Below are positions 1-10,758 of a DNA stretch of 64,000 nucleotides, in pieces (the first letter of the stretch is position 1; each line of letters starts with the position of its first letter). The DNA is taken from NCBI GenBank assembly GCA_933822405.4, contig CAKOGP040002091.1, forward strand, positions 168,175 through 232,174, read 5' to 3'. The notes under the pieces were generated by a model. That model saw nothing but the letters and a program-made list of their open reading frames with translations. It had not been told where the DNA came from and searched no databases. This DNA is from Cylindrotheca closterium. Taxonomy: Eukaryota; Bacillariophyta; Bacillariophyceae; Bacillariales; Bacillariaceae. Made by a program: the position numbers and the translations under genes.

Positions 1-45
1 TGTTTCATAAACTTGCCTTTGGGTGCAAGAAAATAAATCATCATG

Positions 46-80
46 TACTATCTATCTATCTGTCTAACCTATCTATTCAA
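46..80. repeat. TCTA-type microsatellite
   Basis: A short imperfect tetranucleotide run (TATC/TGTC units) in AT-rich DNA at the left edge. No gene is supported in 1-686; the longest frames there are short and lack any recognisable domain. Confidence 0.6.
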
Positions 81-565
81 ATGGAATAAATATATAATTC
101 GGGACAAACACAAGTAGGACTACGTATAATAACTAATTGTTTATATAAATGAATGGAATAAAATATTTAAATCTATGGATGCATGGAATTGTTCTAATGC
201 TAGTGGCTGTTGCCGACTATCCACTCCTTCATTTTCGTATCCTACTGGTACCTGGTACCGGACAGTATCCTCGTGCCGCATTGTTTCTTTTTTCGAAAGC
301 ATTTTCCAAGTTCCGGGATTCTCAAGCGTGCCGACCAACATAAAAACAAGACGTTGGCGAGTATGGCACGTGTAGTGAGCATTCAAAGTAGTCCAATATT
401 ATGAAGAAAACAAATGGAGAAACGAGAACTGAGCTTTATGTTTCGTCAGAGAAGGTCCATCTGTCGCACTTTCATCACAATCAATCGTGACGACGGCAGA
501 ATCCGAACTAACACAAAAGAACACGAATCATATAAAAGAAGAAGATCGCATTCGTTTCAGTTTGT

Positions 566-589
566 ATCCATCCATCCATCCATCCATCT
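566..589. repeat. (TCCA)n microsatellite in the leader of the following gene
   Basis: Six near-perfect TCCA units about 100 bp upstream of the ATG at 687. An open frame runs through it from 414, but its peptide is low-complexity and basic, so this reads better as 5' untranslated sequence. Confidence 0.7.
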
Positions 590-686
590 ACGGTATCCAT
601 CTATTCTCATTTTCTGCAAGCGGCGAAGAAAGCAAGCTCGTCCAATATCCTTTCCAACAACGACAGCAACAAGAAACAATCCAACC

Positions 687-1157
687 ATGAAGACCAACCT
701 TTCACTTTCTTCTTTCCTAGTATTTGCCACTCTCATGTCAATCGTGGCGACGAAACACTGTAACGCCTTGCTGACGCACAATCACTACAGCACCCGCCAA
801 TGTTCGTTGCATCATTCCAGCTGCTCTAGATGCACCGTTCTAGCCAACTCTTTTGAACAGCTTCCTGGAGAGTCAGACATTGACTTTATTGAACGCATTA
901 CCTCTAACAGCAAGGCCTTGTTGGAAGACTCCACGTCGTCGTCCTCTTCTGTCCAGCAGCAAGAAGAAGAAGAATCACAAGAAGAAGGCGCGTCAGAGAA
1001 ACCCAAGGGAAAATATCAACCCATTGAAGAGTGGGATGCGGAACGCAAGTCTTCTGGAGAACTGTCCTGGGAAGAAAAGGTCATGTTTGATGGACAACAA
1101 CATGGGAATCAAGTCCGACAGAATGATATTCTCATTCGGAATTTGCATTCATTTTAA
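687..1157 (+). CDS. Small secreted or organelle-targeted acidic protein, unknown function
   Basis: This ORF encodes 156 aa. I chose the ATG at 687 because it opens directly into a hydrophobic signal-peptide-like segment (MKTNLSLSSFLVFATLMSIV) ending near NALL. The frame is open upstream to 414, but that part is basic and crosses a microsatellite. After the presequence comes a Cys/His/Ser-rich stretch, then a Ser/Gln/Glu-rich linker at about residues 85-105. The C-terminal block holds the motifs EEWDAERK, GELSWEEKVMFDGQQHGN and QNDILIRNL. That block looks like a conserved domain and resembles small conserved diatom proteins I have seen, but I cannot name a family. The signal peptide suggests secretion or plastid import; there is no clear Ala-Phe motif. 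Function unknown. Confidence 0.6.
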   Translation: MKTNLSLSSFLVFATLMSIVATKHCNALLTHNHYSTRQCSLHHSSCSRCTVLANSFEQLPGESDIDFIERITSNSKALLEDSTSSSSSVQQQEEEESQEEGASEKPKGKYQPIEEWDAERKSSGELSWEEKVMFDGQQHGNQVRQNDILIRNLHSF

Positions 1158-2260
1158 AACAACAAGACAACAAAACACGTCATCATTCATGCAAGCGATA
1201 AATGATGTGGATGATGGCAAGCCTGTGTCTTGGTGATTTTGAATGGTTGGGACCAGTGAAAATGGACATGTCTTTGGCTTTTTGTTTCTTCTTCCAGGGA
1301 ACTTCCACGCTGGGCATCAGGGACTTTTGGTCTAATGCAAAATTATGTGGGATGAAACTGAACCATCATTTTCGAACCACGGATGCTAGTTGTACTTGAC
1401 ACTCTGAAAGTGCTTGCTTGCTTGTTTGCAGGACGAACGAAGATCCGCAACTATGACAAGCTACCGAAACCAAAGTAGTATCTAAATGCATAATACATAA
1501 AACATAAATTTCTCATTAACCAGAATGAATGCTCATCCAAAACGAAGGTATCAGGATTTAGACCCAGATGATGACAGTACAAAAGTATCCATTAGTCCTA
1601 CCTGCTCCTTCATGTAAAAAATTACAAGATGATTGAAATCCGAAATACCTTCCACGTGGTTAATTTGCGACGAATCGTGCAACCCCTTTCGACAAACACG
1701 TTTTTATTGTTGATTCTATTTTGGGTCATCATCATCATTGTTGTATATATGAGGTATACACAGTGGGGTATTGTAAGGCTCTAAACAAGAGAAATAACAA
1801 TCGTAATGATACTGTTTTACTGTATCATTTAAATTCTGAAGCTTCAAAGATGTTCCATCATTTTGTTGTAGTCGAGCCGTCATCATCGGTCTTAGATTCG
1901 TTCACTCCTTGTTTGCAAACAGCAATCACGGACATATTACTAGTAACCCCCCAGCTCTCTCTCTCTCCCCCTCCAGAATTGCCCACTTTTTTTTCTTCCC
2001 AAACTGCCGCAAAATAGTCGTGACTTTTGGCTTTCATGTGGTTGGGTGGGGTAGTAGTAGTCTATTCCAGGAGACTTCTGTAGGATCAAGGGTTGAAACG
2101 CAAGGTATGCTTCTGCTGCTGATGATGATTCTTCTTCTTTTACAGATTCAATTTGGTGTCGAACAATGGAATAATCACTTGATATTTTGGAACTCGTTCC
2201 TTTTGCCATTGGTCGCTACCACTGCATCAGATTTTAGGTATCCCAATTCGAACCAACCCA
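1158..2260. other. Intergenic region, no supported gene
   Basis: About 1.1 kb between the 3' end of the small acidic protein gene and the 3' end of the thioredoxin-domain gene, so it is a convergent tail-to-tail spacer. It contains a CT-rich microsatellite near 1952-1978. Frames on both strands are short or shadow neighbouring exons. I see no tRNA or other RNA gene. Confidence 0.6.
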
Positions 2261-4083
2261 TCATTTGGCAATTTGAGGATCCCATTCCTTATCCGATTCC
2301 AACAAATCCAAAGCCTTTTCAATTTTATCCGAAGGCAAGTCGGATATGGAGATGGCATCACCAAATTGTTTGCCCTCTCGAAACAAGACAAAGGCAGGAA
2401 CTGCGTCCACATGCAAATGGCGACCCAATTGCTTTCCCCAGGCACTTCCCATTTCGGCCTTGGCAAAGAGGACAGGGGAATCATTGTCCTTTTCAATCCT
2501 GGCGAGGCGGGTATACTTGGGATCCAACCGTTTGCAAGTTTGACAGAATCTCGCCGACAGAAATAGGATGCAGTTCTTTTTGGTAGAAACAATAGCGTTG
2601 TTTACTCCACTCACACCATTGATTTGATAGACGTGCGGATTGTTTTGGGCTGGTTGCGGTGCCTCTCCGGAAGGTTCGGCGTGGTTCAATTTCCTGGCCG
2701 CCAAACGTTCAAAATTGGATGGCTGATCTCCCATTCGGGCCATCAATTCGGCCTGTTCCGTCTCTTCCTCCTCCTCTTCATAACTAATCACGGGTAGACC
2801 AAATCTGACATCCGCATTTCCGGAAGCATCTCGTGGCCATCGGGTATTTTCCCAAAAGTCCGCCAAAGACCATCCCCGGACAACATCCGATTTGGCATAT
2901 AACTTTTTTCGTTCCGACTGCGAAAAGAGGACTCCGTTCTCCAGCAAGGCCGTCATGGAGTTACCAATGTCTTGGGGTGGTGGAATGGCGGTGTAATCTT
3001 GTTTGGATTCGAATCCTGGATTGGCCACATTTTTGCAATAGTCGTCCGCCTTGCCGGGACCTCCAAAGATGCCAGCCTTGGCGACAATCTTTTGGCATTC
3101 CGTTTCCGTCGAAATGTACCTCATACAATTGTGACGACTTTTGAGCAAACCCAAAATGGAAGATCCAAAGGGTGCTTCGTCATTTTCGGCGTCGTCGTCG
3201 TCGTCACCCACTACGGTGGGCATTAGGAAATTGCCCTTGAGTTCATTGCTAATGGTATCCACGAGGGAATCAAATTCTCCAATATGCGAAGCGAATCCAA
3301 CTTCATCCTCTCCGACGGCTGGTTTTAGTATTTGGACTGATGAATATCAACACGAAGAAAAAGATAATGTAAGTAAGCTATGCATGCCGATATAAACAAA
3401 TGTCGTCGTCGCAACAAAATACGAGTGACCCAACAATCCACACTTGTTCTTTCCATTGACTTACCCTTTCCAGCACCATTTTTAGCATTCACTTTTGGAT
3501 TCCCCGTGCTGACGAGCGAAACCTCCAAACCCAAACTGGCCAATCCCTCCGCCGCAAAGCAGGCCAGAGGATTGCTTCCCAAAACGACCACCTTGCGATT
3601 AATCATGGCGGCATCGGTACTGCCCCCAATTGCCTTTTGCTGGGGCAAGGCACAATGAATGGTCGACAAGGCCGATATATAAGTGGAAATGGCGTCCTTG
3701 TCGGAAACTTTGGCTGGAATCGTGGCGACGGAATCTTCAAAGACTTGTGTTGTTGAGGAAGATTCATTGCCATTCACTGATGTCTGGTGCAACATGCCAA
3801 TCACCCGTTGACCTTCTTCATCCTTGCCCGTGACAATCTTCATGTATCCACGTTTGGTATAGGTACGCTTCGGAAGACGACCTTCTCTTTGCAGCAGGGC
3901 TTGAACCGTAGACCATTCACCGCCGTCCACAATGGCCAACTGAGAGGCTCCTGTGGATGCCAAACGTATGGTCGCAAAGTCCAGAGTTGCTGGAGTGGCT
4001 GACTTTGAACTCAATCCATGGCAAGACTGTAGGACTTCAAGAAGCACCAGACAAGATAGTATTATTGGAGGTAGTCGTAGCAT
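2261..4083 (-). CDS. Secretory/organellar thioredoxin-domain protein with Rossmann-like segment (two exons)
   Basis: Exon 1 is 4083-3465 and exon 2 is 3336-2261. The 128-bp intron has GTAAGT and TCAG boundaries; the phase-1 join reads AGK-VQILKPAVGEDE and gives 564 aa. The N-terminus is a signal peptide (MLRLPPIILSCLVLLEVLQS). Around residues 165-195 is a nucleotide-binding-like strand-loop-helix, VVVLGSNPLACFAAEGLASL, followed by LEVSLVST. The middle is acidic and unassigned. The last 110 residues are a thioredoxin fold: CQTC in place of the usual CGPC, and VDAVPAFVLFREGK carrying the cis-proline strand. The redox pair is intact, so a thiol oxidoreductase role in the secretory pathway or an organelle is likely. 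The substrate is unknown, and the Rossmann-like reading is inference from pattern only. Confidence 0.82.
3337..3464 (-). other. Intron of the thioredoxin-domain gene
   Basis: GTAAGT donor at 3464 and TTCATCAG acceptor at 3337. Without splicing the first exon would run into an unrelated stop at 3325. Confidence 0.85.
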
Positions 4084-5056
4084 TGCTTTTTATTGCACGT
4101 ATAGCTTTGGTATATATTATATATGGATCGTTTTGGACACTTGAGAAAATACAGCAACTGCTCTAAGGTTGTTGTTCCGGAATTTGTCGAGCGCAAATGC
4201 GGAAACGTTTGGTGTACGCTAATCTGATTGGTTAGGACAGTTAGGCGGGCGCGTTGGATGTGACACCTTCAACATTCATCCAGATGGTTTTGGATACTTT
4301 TTTCTCACTCCCATATATGCACTGATGATTGGACCAGTTGTGAGAGCCATAGCAATGCTGTCGCAATGAATCCATAGCTAATGCGAAACCAGGGTGCAGG
4401 ATGGGGAGGCTCTCTTAGTTGACCGAAGGAAATCGACGAATTCATTGCATAGGGCGGCAATCTCTCTTCCATTCATCGATTCATTCTTTCAGAACGATGA
4501 AGGGAGCAACAGCACAAACAAGGTCGTTTGGATACTACGTCATCCTCTCTCATGATTGTCACCATTTTATGATGATGATGATGATTTGTTTGTCGAATTA
4601 CGACTCATCGGCAGGTATCTTTAACGTATGGGAGAACGAAGCAACAAGACTTGAAGGTACTCAAGACGTGATGTGGGTCAAGCAAACTGTTCGATTGATT
4701 GATTAATTGAGTCATGTAGGTACCCTTTATTAAACTCACACTAGCATTTATGTTGTATGAAGTGTGCTAAATAATTTTTTTAATTGTATTTACAGTACCA
4801 AGTTTGTTGACTGTGAGTGAGTATGTGTGTCTGTGTGAAAAAAAAAGCCTTCCAAACTGTGACCTTGCAACCAAACAAAGCAAAAAAAGAGAAATAGACA
4901 TTGGGTCCAACATCCAAAAAGGTTCCCAAGTTCCATTCCTCATTTTCCAATTTGCTCGTGTCAATTCAATTCAATTCAATTACCAAAATATTAGTTAAAA
5001 CATTCTGCCAATATCCTTGTTCGCCAATGAATGAATCATCATCATCATCATTGTGT
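4084..5056. other. Intergenic: thioredoxin-gene promoter side and citrate synthase 3' flank
   Basis: About 970 bp between two minus-strand genes. It contains an ATG/ATT trinucleotide run (about 4568-4585) and a short CAATT repeat near 4965-4981. The open frames are short and have no domain signature. No gene supported. Confidence 0.55.
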
Positions 5057-6620
5057 TTACTTCTTGACTTGCGACCACAACCATTCAGGAGTGACAGACT
5101 TGGGGCGTTCCAAAGGAAGTCCCAAAGCACGGTCCCAGTACAATTGGCAGAGTCCACCAACAGCACGACTGACTCCGAACAGAACAGTGTAGTATTGGTA
5201 CTGGGTGAATCCATAATGCCAGAGCAAGACACCGGAATGAGAATCAACATTGGGGTAAGGGTTGGCAACCTTTCCGTGTTCCTTCAAAATACCAGGCATG
5301 ACTTGGTAGATGGTTTCGACGACCTTGAAGAGTTCGTCATCGGGCATGTGCTTCAATGCAAATTCCCGTTGGCAAGTGTAACGAGGATCAGTCTTTCTCA
5401 AGACGGCATGTCCGTATCCAGGAATGACCTTCTTGGCGTTCAAAGTCTCCCAGGCAAATTCGGTAATGGTTTCTTCGTTGACGGCCTTGCCTTCAGCATC
5501 AAACTTGTCCTTGAGAGCTTGGATCCATCGAAGAACTTCTTGGTTGGCCAAACCGTGAAGGGGTCCTGCCAAGGCATTCAAACCAGCAGCGTAGGAAATG
5601 TAGGGGTCACTCAAGGTGGATCCGACCAAGTGAGTAGTGTGGGCCGAAGCGTTTCCTCCCTCATGATCCGTGTGGATGCACAAATACAAACGCATGAGTT
5701 CATCAAAGGAAGGATTGTCGTAACCCAACATGCGGCAAAAGTTTCCCGAATAATCCAAGGAAGTGTCCTTGTTGACGACACCGTCGTGGTAGACATTGCG
5801 GTAGATAATGGCAGCAATTTCTGGCAATTTGGCAATGACACTGAGGATATCCTCCAAGACGTATTCGTGGTAGTCAGTCTTGGGGACACCATCATTGTAG
5901 GCCTTGGCGAAAACGGATTCCGTTTGACAAGCGTTGAGACCAATGGAAAATTGTGTCATGGGGTGCATGTCCTTGGGAAGGGAGTTCAGCAATGGAATGA
6001 CGTGAGCTGGGAGTTCAGCACGAGAGTGCAATTCAGCAGTCAAACTGTCAACTTGTTCCTTGGTTGGGACTTCCGAGGTCAACAACAACCACAGAAGAGA
6101 CTCCAAAAGAGGCTCGCCATCGCCTTTGACTCCAGAATAAGTAGGAAGAACGGCTTGGCAATCAGGAATGGTCAAGCCACGGAATCGAATACCCTCTTCT
6201 GGATCCAAGTTGGAAGTTTCCCACAACATTGCCTTGATGCCACGTGCTCCACCAATACATTGGTCGATCGTGACTTCGCCAATCACATGGCTGCCGTGTT
6301 CCTTCTTCAATTTGGCCAACTCAGCTTGCTTTCCTGGGACTTGGGCCATGAGAGTCTCTTGAAGAGTGGTAACAGACCGAGTAGCTTGCGCTGTAGCGGT
6401 ATTGGGGACCTAAAACACGATGATTGCATTAGATGAGGATGACGGGGAAAAGGACACTTTTGGACAATCGGCAGTTTGATGTTGACTTCCGTTCGTCGTG
6501 ACTTCTCATCGGAAGATACAGTATAGTATCAAACAGGGAGCGTTTTACAAGACTCTCCAGTCAGTATAGACATACCTTGCGGACCAGTGACCTGACAGAA
6601 TTGGATAGAAAGGAAGCCAT
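5057..6620 (-). CDS. Mitochondrial citrate synthase (two exons)
   Basis: It condenses acetyl-CoA and oxaloacetate to citrate in the TCA cycle. Exon 1 (6620-6576) encodes [15 protein letters not shown], a basic amphipathic mitochondrial presequence. A 166-bp intron (GTATGT...TTTTAG) follows, then exon 2 (6409-5057) in phase 0, giving 465 aa, the usual length for the eukaryotic form. The catalytic triad is present: His in [10 protein letters not shown] (about residue 300), His in [15 protein letters not shown] (about 349) and Asp in [15 protein letters not shown] (about 404). The Arg in the second motif contacts oxaloacetate. The protein ends with KK and no peroxisomal SKL-type signal, which agrees with a mitochondrial rather than glyoxylate-cycle isoform. 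Starting at the internal MAQVPGK would discard the presequence. Confidence 0.97.
6410..6575 (-). other. Intron of citrate synthase
   Basis: GTATGT donor, TTTTAG acceptor, phase 0. It separates the presequence exon from the mature enzyme. Confidence 0.9.
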
Positions 6621-7075
6621 CTTTATAGTGTTTTGACTGCTTTGGATCTACAATAACGATACGGCGGAAGATCGTCAGAACCTTTTGGTGAACTTTTGTG
6701 ACCGACCAAATAATCTGCAGAAAAAGATCGCTTTTTTATTGGCCGAAGCGCGCGGGAGTTCCCACAAATTTCCTTCTACTTCAGAAAATAGTACCGGCAG
6801 CATGTGCATCGTCCGTCCTTCCCCTCGGACCTCGCCGGAAATTCCGAACTACGTGGCCTCATAACCTGTTAGTGCAAATGCAAAGAACTCCAACCCTACC
6901 ACCATGTTCAATGTACTGTAGTCAGTCGTCGTCGACAAAGCAAAGCAAGAAATCCCTTACCACCAACTACAGTACATTGCATCATAGTATAGTACTAAAC
7001 CATGTAAAATACTGTATGGTGCTTTTTTTTCGGTCTATTTTTAAAAAAATGTTTTCATAGTTTCGAACGACCAAG
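6621..7075. other. Intergenic: citrate synthase promoter and glutathione reductase 3' flank
   Basis: 455 bp between two minus-strand genes. It contains several short TACAGTA/TACTGTA inverted elements (about 6914-7015) and no supportable ORF. Confidence 0.5.
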
Positions 7076-8515
7076 TCACTTTTCCACCTTGACTCCATCC
7101 TTGTACGAGTAGGCAGGTGTTCGCATCGTGACCAATTCTTCTGCCGAAGTGGGATGAATTCCAATGGTAGAATCAAAATCTTCCTTGGTAGCTCCCATTT
7201 TAATGGCAACGGCAACTCCTTGCATCATTTCCCCAGCTCCATTGGTGGCCATGTGGCAACCCACCACTTTTTGGGTCGCATCGTCCACAATCAACTTGAA
7301 GAGCGTCTTGCTCGAGCCTCCTGGGAAGGACACCTTCATGGCCTTGAAGGACGTCTTGTAGATCGTAACATTCTTGAATTTTTCCACGGCTTCTTCTTCC
7401 GTGTATCCAATGCTACCAATTTCGGGATTGGTAAAGACTGCGGACGCCACCATCTTGTGGTCAACAGGTCGGTCCTTGCCACCAAACAAGGTATCAGCCA
7501 AACGGTGACCTTCCATCAAGGCAACAGGTGTCAGTGCCATTCGGTCGGTAATGTCACCGACGGCATAGATATTGTCGACATTGGTTTTGGAGTAGTCATT
7601 GACGGGAATGAAAGTTCCCTTGGTTTCAATGCCGGCCGATTCCAAATTCAAACCATCCACCTTGCCGGTACGACCCGTGGCAAACATGACCTCATCAGTT
7701 TCCATAGAGGCGCCGCACTCGGTATTGACAGTATAGCTGCCGTCGTCCTTTTTGACAATTTCCTTGGGATTCATGGAGAAGTGAAGGGTCACATTGGGGA
7801 TCTTTTCCATTTCTTCCTTGAGGTGCAAACGAACGTCCATGTCAAAGCCTCGCAAAAACAATTCCTTGCGGTACATGACGTCGACCTTGGTGCCCAAGCC
7901 GGCCATGATGCAGGCAAATTCAAGGGCAATGTAACCACCACCGACAATGACCATGCGTTTGGGTTGCTTTTCCAAATAGAAAATTTCGTTGGAAGTAATG
8001 GCGTGTTCAATGCCGGGAATCTTGGGCAAAAAGGGCCATCCGCCCACGGCAATCAAGATATTCTTGGCTTTGAGGGTGGTGGTTTCGCCAGTGGCAGTGG
8101 ACTTGACGTCGACCGCATTCTTGCCATTCAGAGTACCAAAGCCTTCAATGATTTCCACTCCGGCCTTGCCCAGAATAAAGTCCTTGTAGACTCGGTTCAG
8201 CCGACTGATTTCTTTGTTTTTCGCTTCCATAAATTTGTCCCAATTGAAGGATCCAGTCGTGGCTCCCTCCCAGCCAAAGCCTCCCGAGAGTCCAATTTCA
8301 TCAGGATATCTGGAAGCAAAGACCATTAGCTTCTTGGGAACGCATCCAACGTTGACGCATGTTCCACCAATGGCAGAGTAATTGGGAGCTCCGTGTTGGA
8401 GTTGCGGTTCGATGACTGCCACTTTGGCGCCATATCCAGCAGCAATTCGTGAGGCACGGACACCGCCAGAACCGGCACCGATGACCAAGAGATCGTATTC
8501 GTCGGAGGATGACAT
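7076..8515 (-). CDS. Glutathione-disulfide reductase, cytosolic-type
   Basis: It reduces GSSG to two GSH with NADPH, using FAD. The ATG at 8515 gives 479 aa. The open frame continues upstream to a TTG at 8554, but the ATG places the FAD-binding motif (VIGAGSGG, residues 11-18) near the N-terminus, as in cytosolic enzymes with no presequence. The redox-active disulfide is GGTCVNVGCVPKKLM (Cys53 and Cys58). The NADPH domain has IVGGGYIALEFA (about 190-201), and YRKELFLRGFD supplies the two arginines that select NADPH in glutathione reductases over NADH-using relatives. The C-terminal IGIHPTSAEELVTMR holds the catalytic His-Glu pair. Two features separate it from thioredoxin reductase: the spacing of these motifs and the absence of a C-terminal Cys/Sec tail. 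It is transcribed divergently from the Zn-ribbon gene. Confidence 0.97.
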   Translation of the reverse strand: MSSSDEYDLLVIGAGSGGVRASRIAAGYGAKVAVIEPQLQHGAPNYSAIGGTCVNVGCVPKKLMVFASRYPDEIGLSGGFGWEGATTGSFNWDKFMEAKNKEISRLNRVYKDFILGKAGVEIIEGFGTLNGKNAVDVKSTATGETTTLKAKNILIAVGGWPFLPKIPGIEHAITSNEIFYLEKQPKRMVIVGGGYIALEFACIMAGLGTKVDVMYRKELFLRGFDMDVRLHLKEEMEKIPNVTLHFSMNPKEIVKKDDGSYTVNTECGASMETDEVMFATGRTGKVDGLNLESAGIETKGTFIPVNDYSKTNVDNIYAVGDITDRMALTPVALMEGHRLADTLFGGKDRPVDHKMVASAVFTNPEIGSIGYTEEEAVEKFKNVTIYKTSFKAMKVSFPGGSSKTLFKLIVDDATQKVVGCHMATNGAGEMMQGVAVAIKMGATKEDFDSTIGIHPTSAEELVTMRTPAYSYKDGVKVEK

Positions 8516-8987
8516 TGTATATTGATGCTTGGGTAGTGCTTGAGTTGGTTTCAATCTGTGTGGGTTATTGACAGATTACGATGCGATTTTGGATTTTATG
8601 ATGACTGTGTTTCCGCTCAGAAGATCCGGTTCTCGATCGATAGGCTCTATTTTGAATGTTCTACGACGTTCGTTGGTGTGTGTTTGTCCGTGCTACACAT
8701 TTCACATGCAGTTTTACCGTGCGTATGAGATTCATTCATTTGAAATTGCCCGTGCTATTTTCAGGCTTTTCGGGGCTATTTTGGTTCACAGTGTGCGCGC
8801 GATATAAAGTTTGGGGGATTATATTTGAATTTGAAATTCATTTTATGAAGGCGATGAAATCGAACGACCCATCCGACTAAAACACCAGGTTTGTTCCTTC
8901 ACAAAATCGCAAACAAAGCCGCTCGACAATATCCCAATCTTGGTTGCTGATTACCTTTCATCTGTTGGTGTCATCATCATCATCATC
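8516..8987. promoter_or_regulatory. Divergent promoter region (glutathione reductase / Zn-ribbon gene)
   Basis: 472 bp between two divergent start codons, so both promoters must lie here. A TCA trinucleotide run (8971-8990) sits directly at the plus-strand start. No clear TATA element was assigned. Confidence 0.5.
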
Positions 8988-9752
8988 ATGGTGCTGGAGA
9001 TTCAAGCGATTATGAAAAATACCGGTGGCAAAAAGTCCAAATGCCACTGGTGCAGCACCCGCAAGTCCAACGAATATGCTTTCGTTCCTTCCATGGGTGG
9101 AATGCTTTGCCAACGCTGCTTTTTCTTGGCCGAACGTGGTTGTTCGGTTGAGATGTTGGCGCAACTTCCCAAAGTCCAAAAGGACATGGACAAGCTCGTC
9201 CTCAAATTCCAAATCATCAATGCTTTGCAACCATTGACCGCCTTGGAGTTTGAATTTTGGACCGTCACCAATGGTTGCCTATTGTTGGACGACACCAGCA
9301 AGAAGGGAGGACCCACCATGGCATTGCAACGCTGCATTGAGCACAAAATCATGGCTTGGTTCGACCAGCAAGATAACGGAAAATTGTCAATGACAATGAT
9401 GACTTCCGATACCACAATGGACCACTATGATATTGATTTTGAACAGCTCAAGGACTTTGCCACTGTGGTTCCTCCCGCCACCATGAAGATAGAACCTCCT
9501 CCCAAAATCCAATTGTTGCAACTCGGCAGTCTCGTCCTTGACACGGCCAAGGCCACCATTTTCAAAAATGACCCTTTTAGCTCTCCCAAGAATGAAGAGA
9601 TTTCCAACTATATGATTGAGACCGTCATGGAGCTCGCCCGATGCGACGCGGCAACGAAGAACGAGATGGACGATTGTTTTCTACCAGATCTTCTCATCAC
9701 GGGACGCACTTTTGATTTGGACGAGGAGGAGCCAGCAGTCTTTGTCGAATGA
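8988..9752 (+). CDS. Zn-ribbon-like orphan protein
   Basis: 254 aa from the ATG at 8988; a second in-frame ATG at 9012 is equally possible. Residues about 15-45 contain CHWCSTRKSNEYAFVPSMGG followed by MLCQRC. These two Cys-x2-Cys knuckles about 21 residues apart are typical of a zinc ribbon. The remainder is mixed helical with no transmembrane segment, and it ends in an acidic tail (DEEEPAVFVE). I recognise no family. The zinc site suggests nucleic-acid or protein binding, but that is inference only. Confidence 0.72.
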   Translation: MVLEIQAIMKNTGGKKSKCHWCSTRKSNEYAFVPSMGGMLCQRCFFLAERGCSVEMLAQLPKVQKDMDKLVLKFQIINALQPLTALEFEFWTVTNGCLLLDDTSKKGGPTMALQRCIEHKIMAWFDQQDNGKLSMTMMTSDTTMDHYDIDFEQLKDFATVVPPATMKIEPPPKIQLLQLGSLVLDTAKATIFKNDPFSSPKNEEISNYMIETVMELARCDAATKNEMDDCFLPDLLITGRTFDLDEEEPAVFVE

Positions 9753-10758
9753 GGAATGAGGACCCATCACGAAATTGCGCATTGGAATAGAAATAAAGCG
9801 ACAGTATCATTTTGCACTAGGGATTACTAATAGCTACCACTTGTAAGATTAGCCGCTCGGAGGCGAGAGGGTGGAGAATTTTGGAATATTCGACTTGTCC
9901 GATCAAAATCAAAATTAGAACAAAGCTATCTTGTTGTCACTCTGGATCCAGCAAGCAAGTACCATGGCTTCAGTTCATGCTACACTATACAATACTGTAC
10001 TCTAGTGGCATGGGCAATCCACTTGCGGGTCTAGGTAGGAGGGCATTTGATTCCAAGTATGAGAAAGCGTTGCTTGGTTCGTTCTTCTTGGGAATCTAGG
10101 TAAAAGCAGAACCCAGTTGACAATCACACAAATGATGCTGGTGCCTACATCATCATAGGTATTGTACTGTATAGTCGAGTCAAGCTGGAGGACGCCACGA
10201 TTATGTACAACGAACCGTTGAAAATTGTGGTTACAATTTTCTATTAAAAAAGAACGATGGTGAATACGCATCACCCGTCTATTGGCGACATCTGCAACAA
10301 CATCAAGATCTTTCTGAGGGCACGGTTGAGAACGCGGCAGAGATCTAAAGCTGCAACAAGATGTGGAGTGTAAAACTATGCTGTACTGGTAGTATTTTTT
10401 TAGAAGATACCTATAAAAAAGGGGTAGAACTTATGGAGACATGCGGGTTAACTGTTTTATTTGCGGGGAATACCATTTTTGAAAATCGTTCCTTAACTGT
10501 TAGAAACCATAATTCGGCTGGCTACTAAAAACCGTTTATGGACTTTTCTCCTCATTACCCGATCCATACCGGTATGGTATTAATACCAGATACTGTACTG
10601 TAGGATGTGCCAGCAGTTGCCGTACCGTTCCCCGCAATCACACAGCGATTACGCTTCGCATCACGTATCACACTTTCAATCTCTTGTTTGACAGTAAGAT
10701 TCATCGAAACGATCCAAATTCAACTAGCCTTCTTGCTTAACATTTGCCTGTCTTCACC
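9753..10758. other. Intergenic, palindrome-rich, no supported gene
   Basis: About 1 kb upstream of the LRR gene. It has several GTACTGTA-like elements (near 9991, 10164, 10376, 10593) and two overlapping palindromes at 10564-10587. No ORF with a recognisable domain on either strand. Confidence 0.5.
10564..10587. repeat. Two overlapping perfect palindromes
   Basis: CCATACCGGTATGG (10564-10577) overlaps GGTATTAATACC (10576-10587), about 180 bp upstream of the LRR gene start. The core TACCGGTA recurs in other spacers of this window. Confidence 0.7.

Noticed and set aside
414..686. Upstream extension of the first gene to the ATG at 414
   Set aside because: It runs through a TCCA microsatellite and basic low-complexity sequence. 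The ATG at 687 gives a proper signal peptide.
3004..3025. GGATTCGAATCC palindrome resembling a tRNA B-box
   Set aside because: It lies within the thioredoxin-domain coding exon, and no cloverleaf can be formed around it.
4901..6436. 511-aa plus-strand open frame
   Set aside because: It is the exact antisense of citrate synthase, which has all catalytic residues. The antisense frame has no domain and arises from codon bias.
7154..8329. 391-aa plus-strand open frame
   Set aside because: Antisense shadow of glutathione reductase, with His/Asn/Gly-rich composition and no motif.
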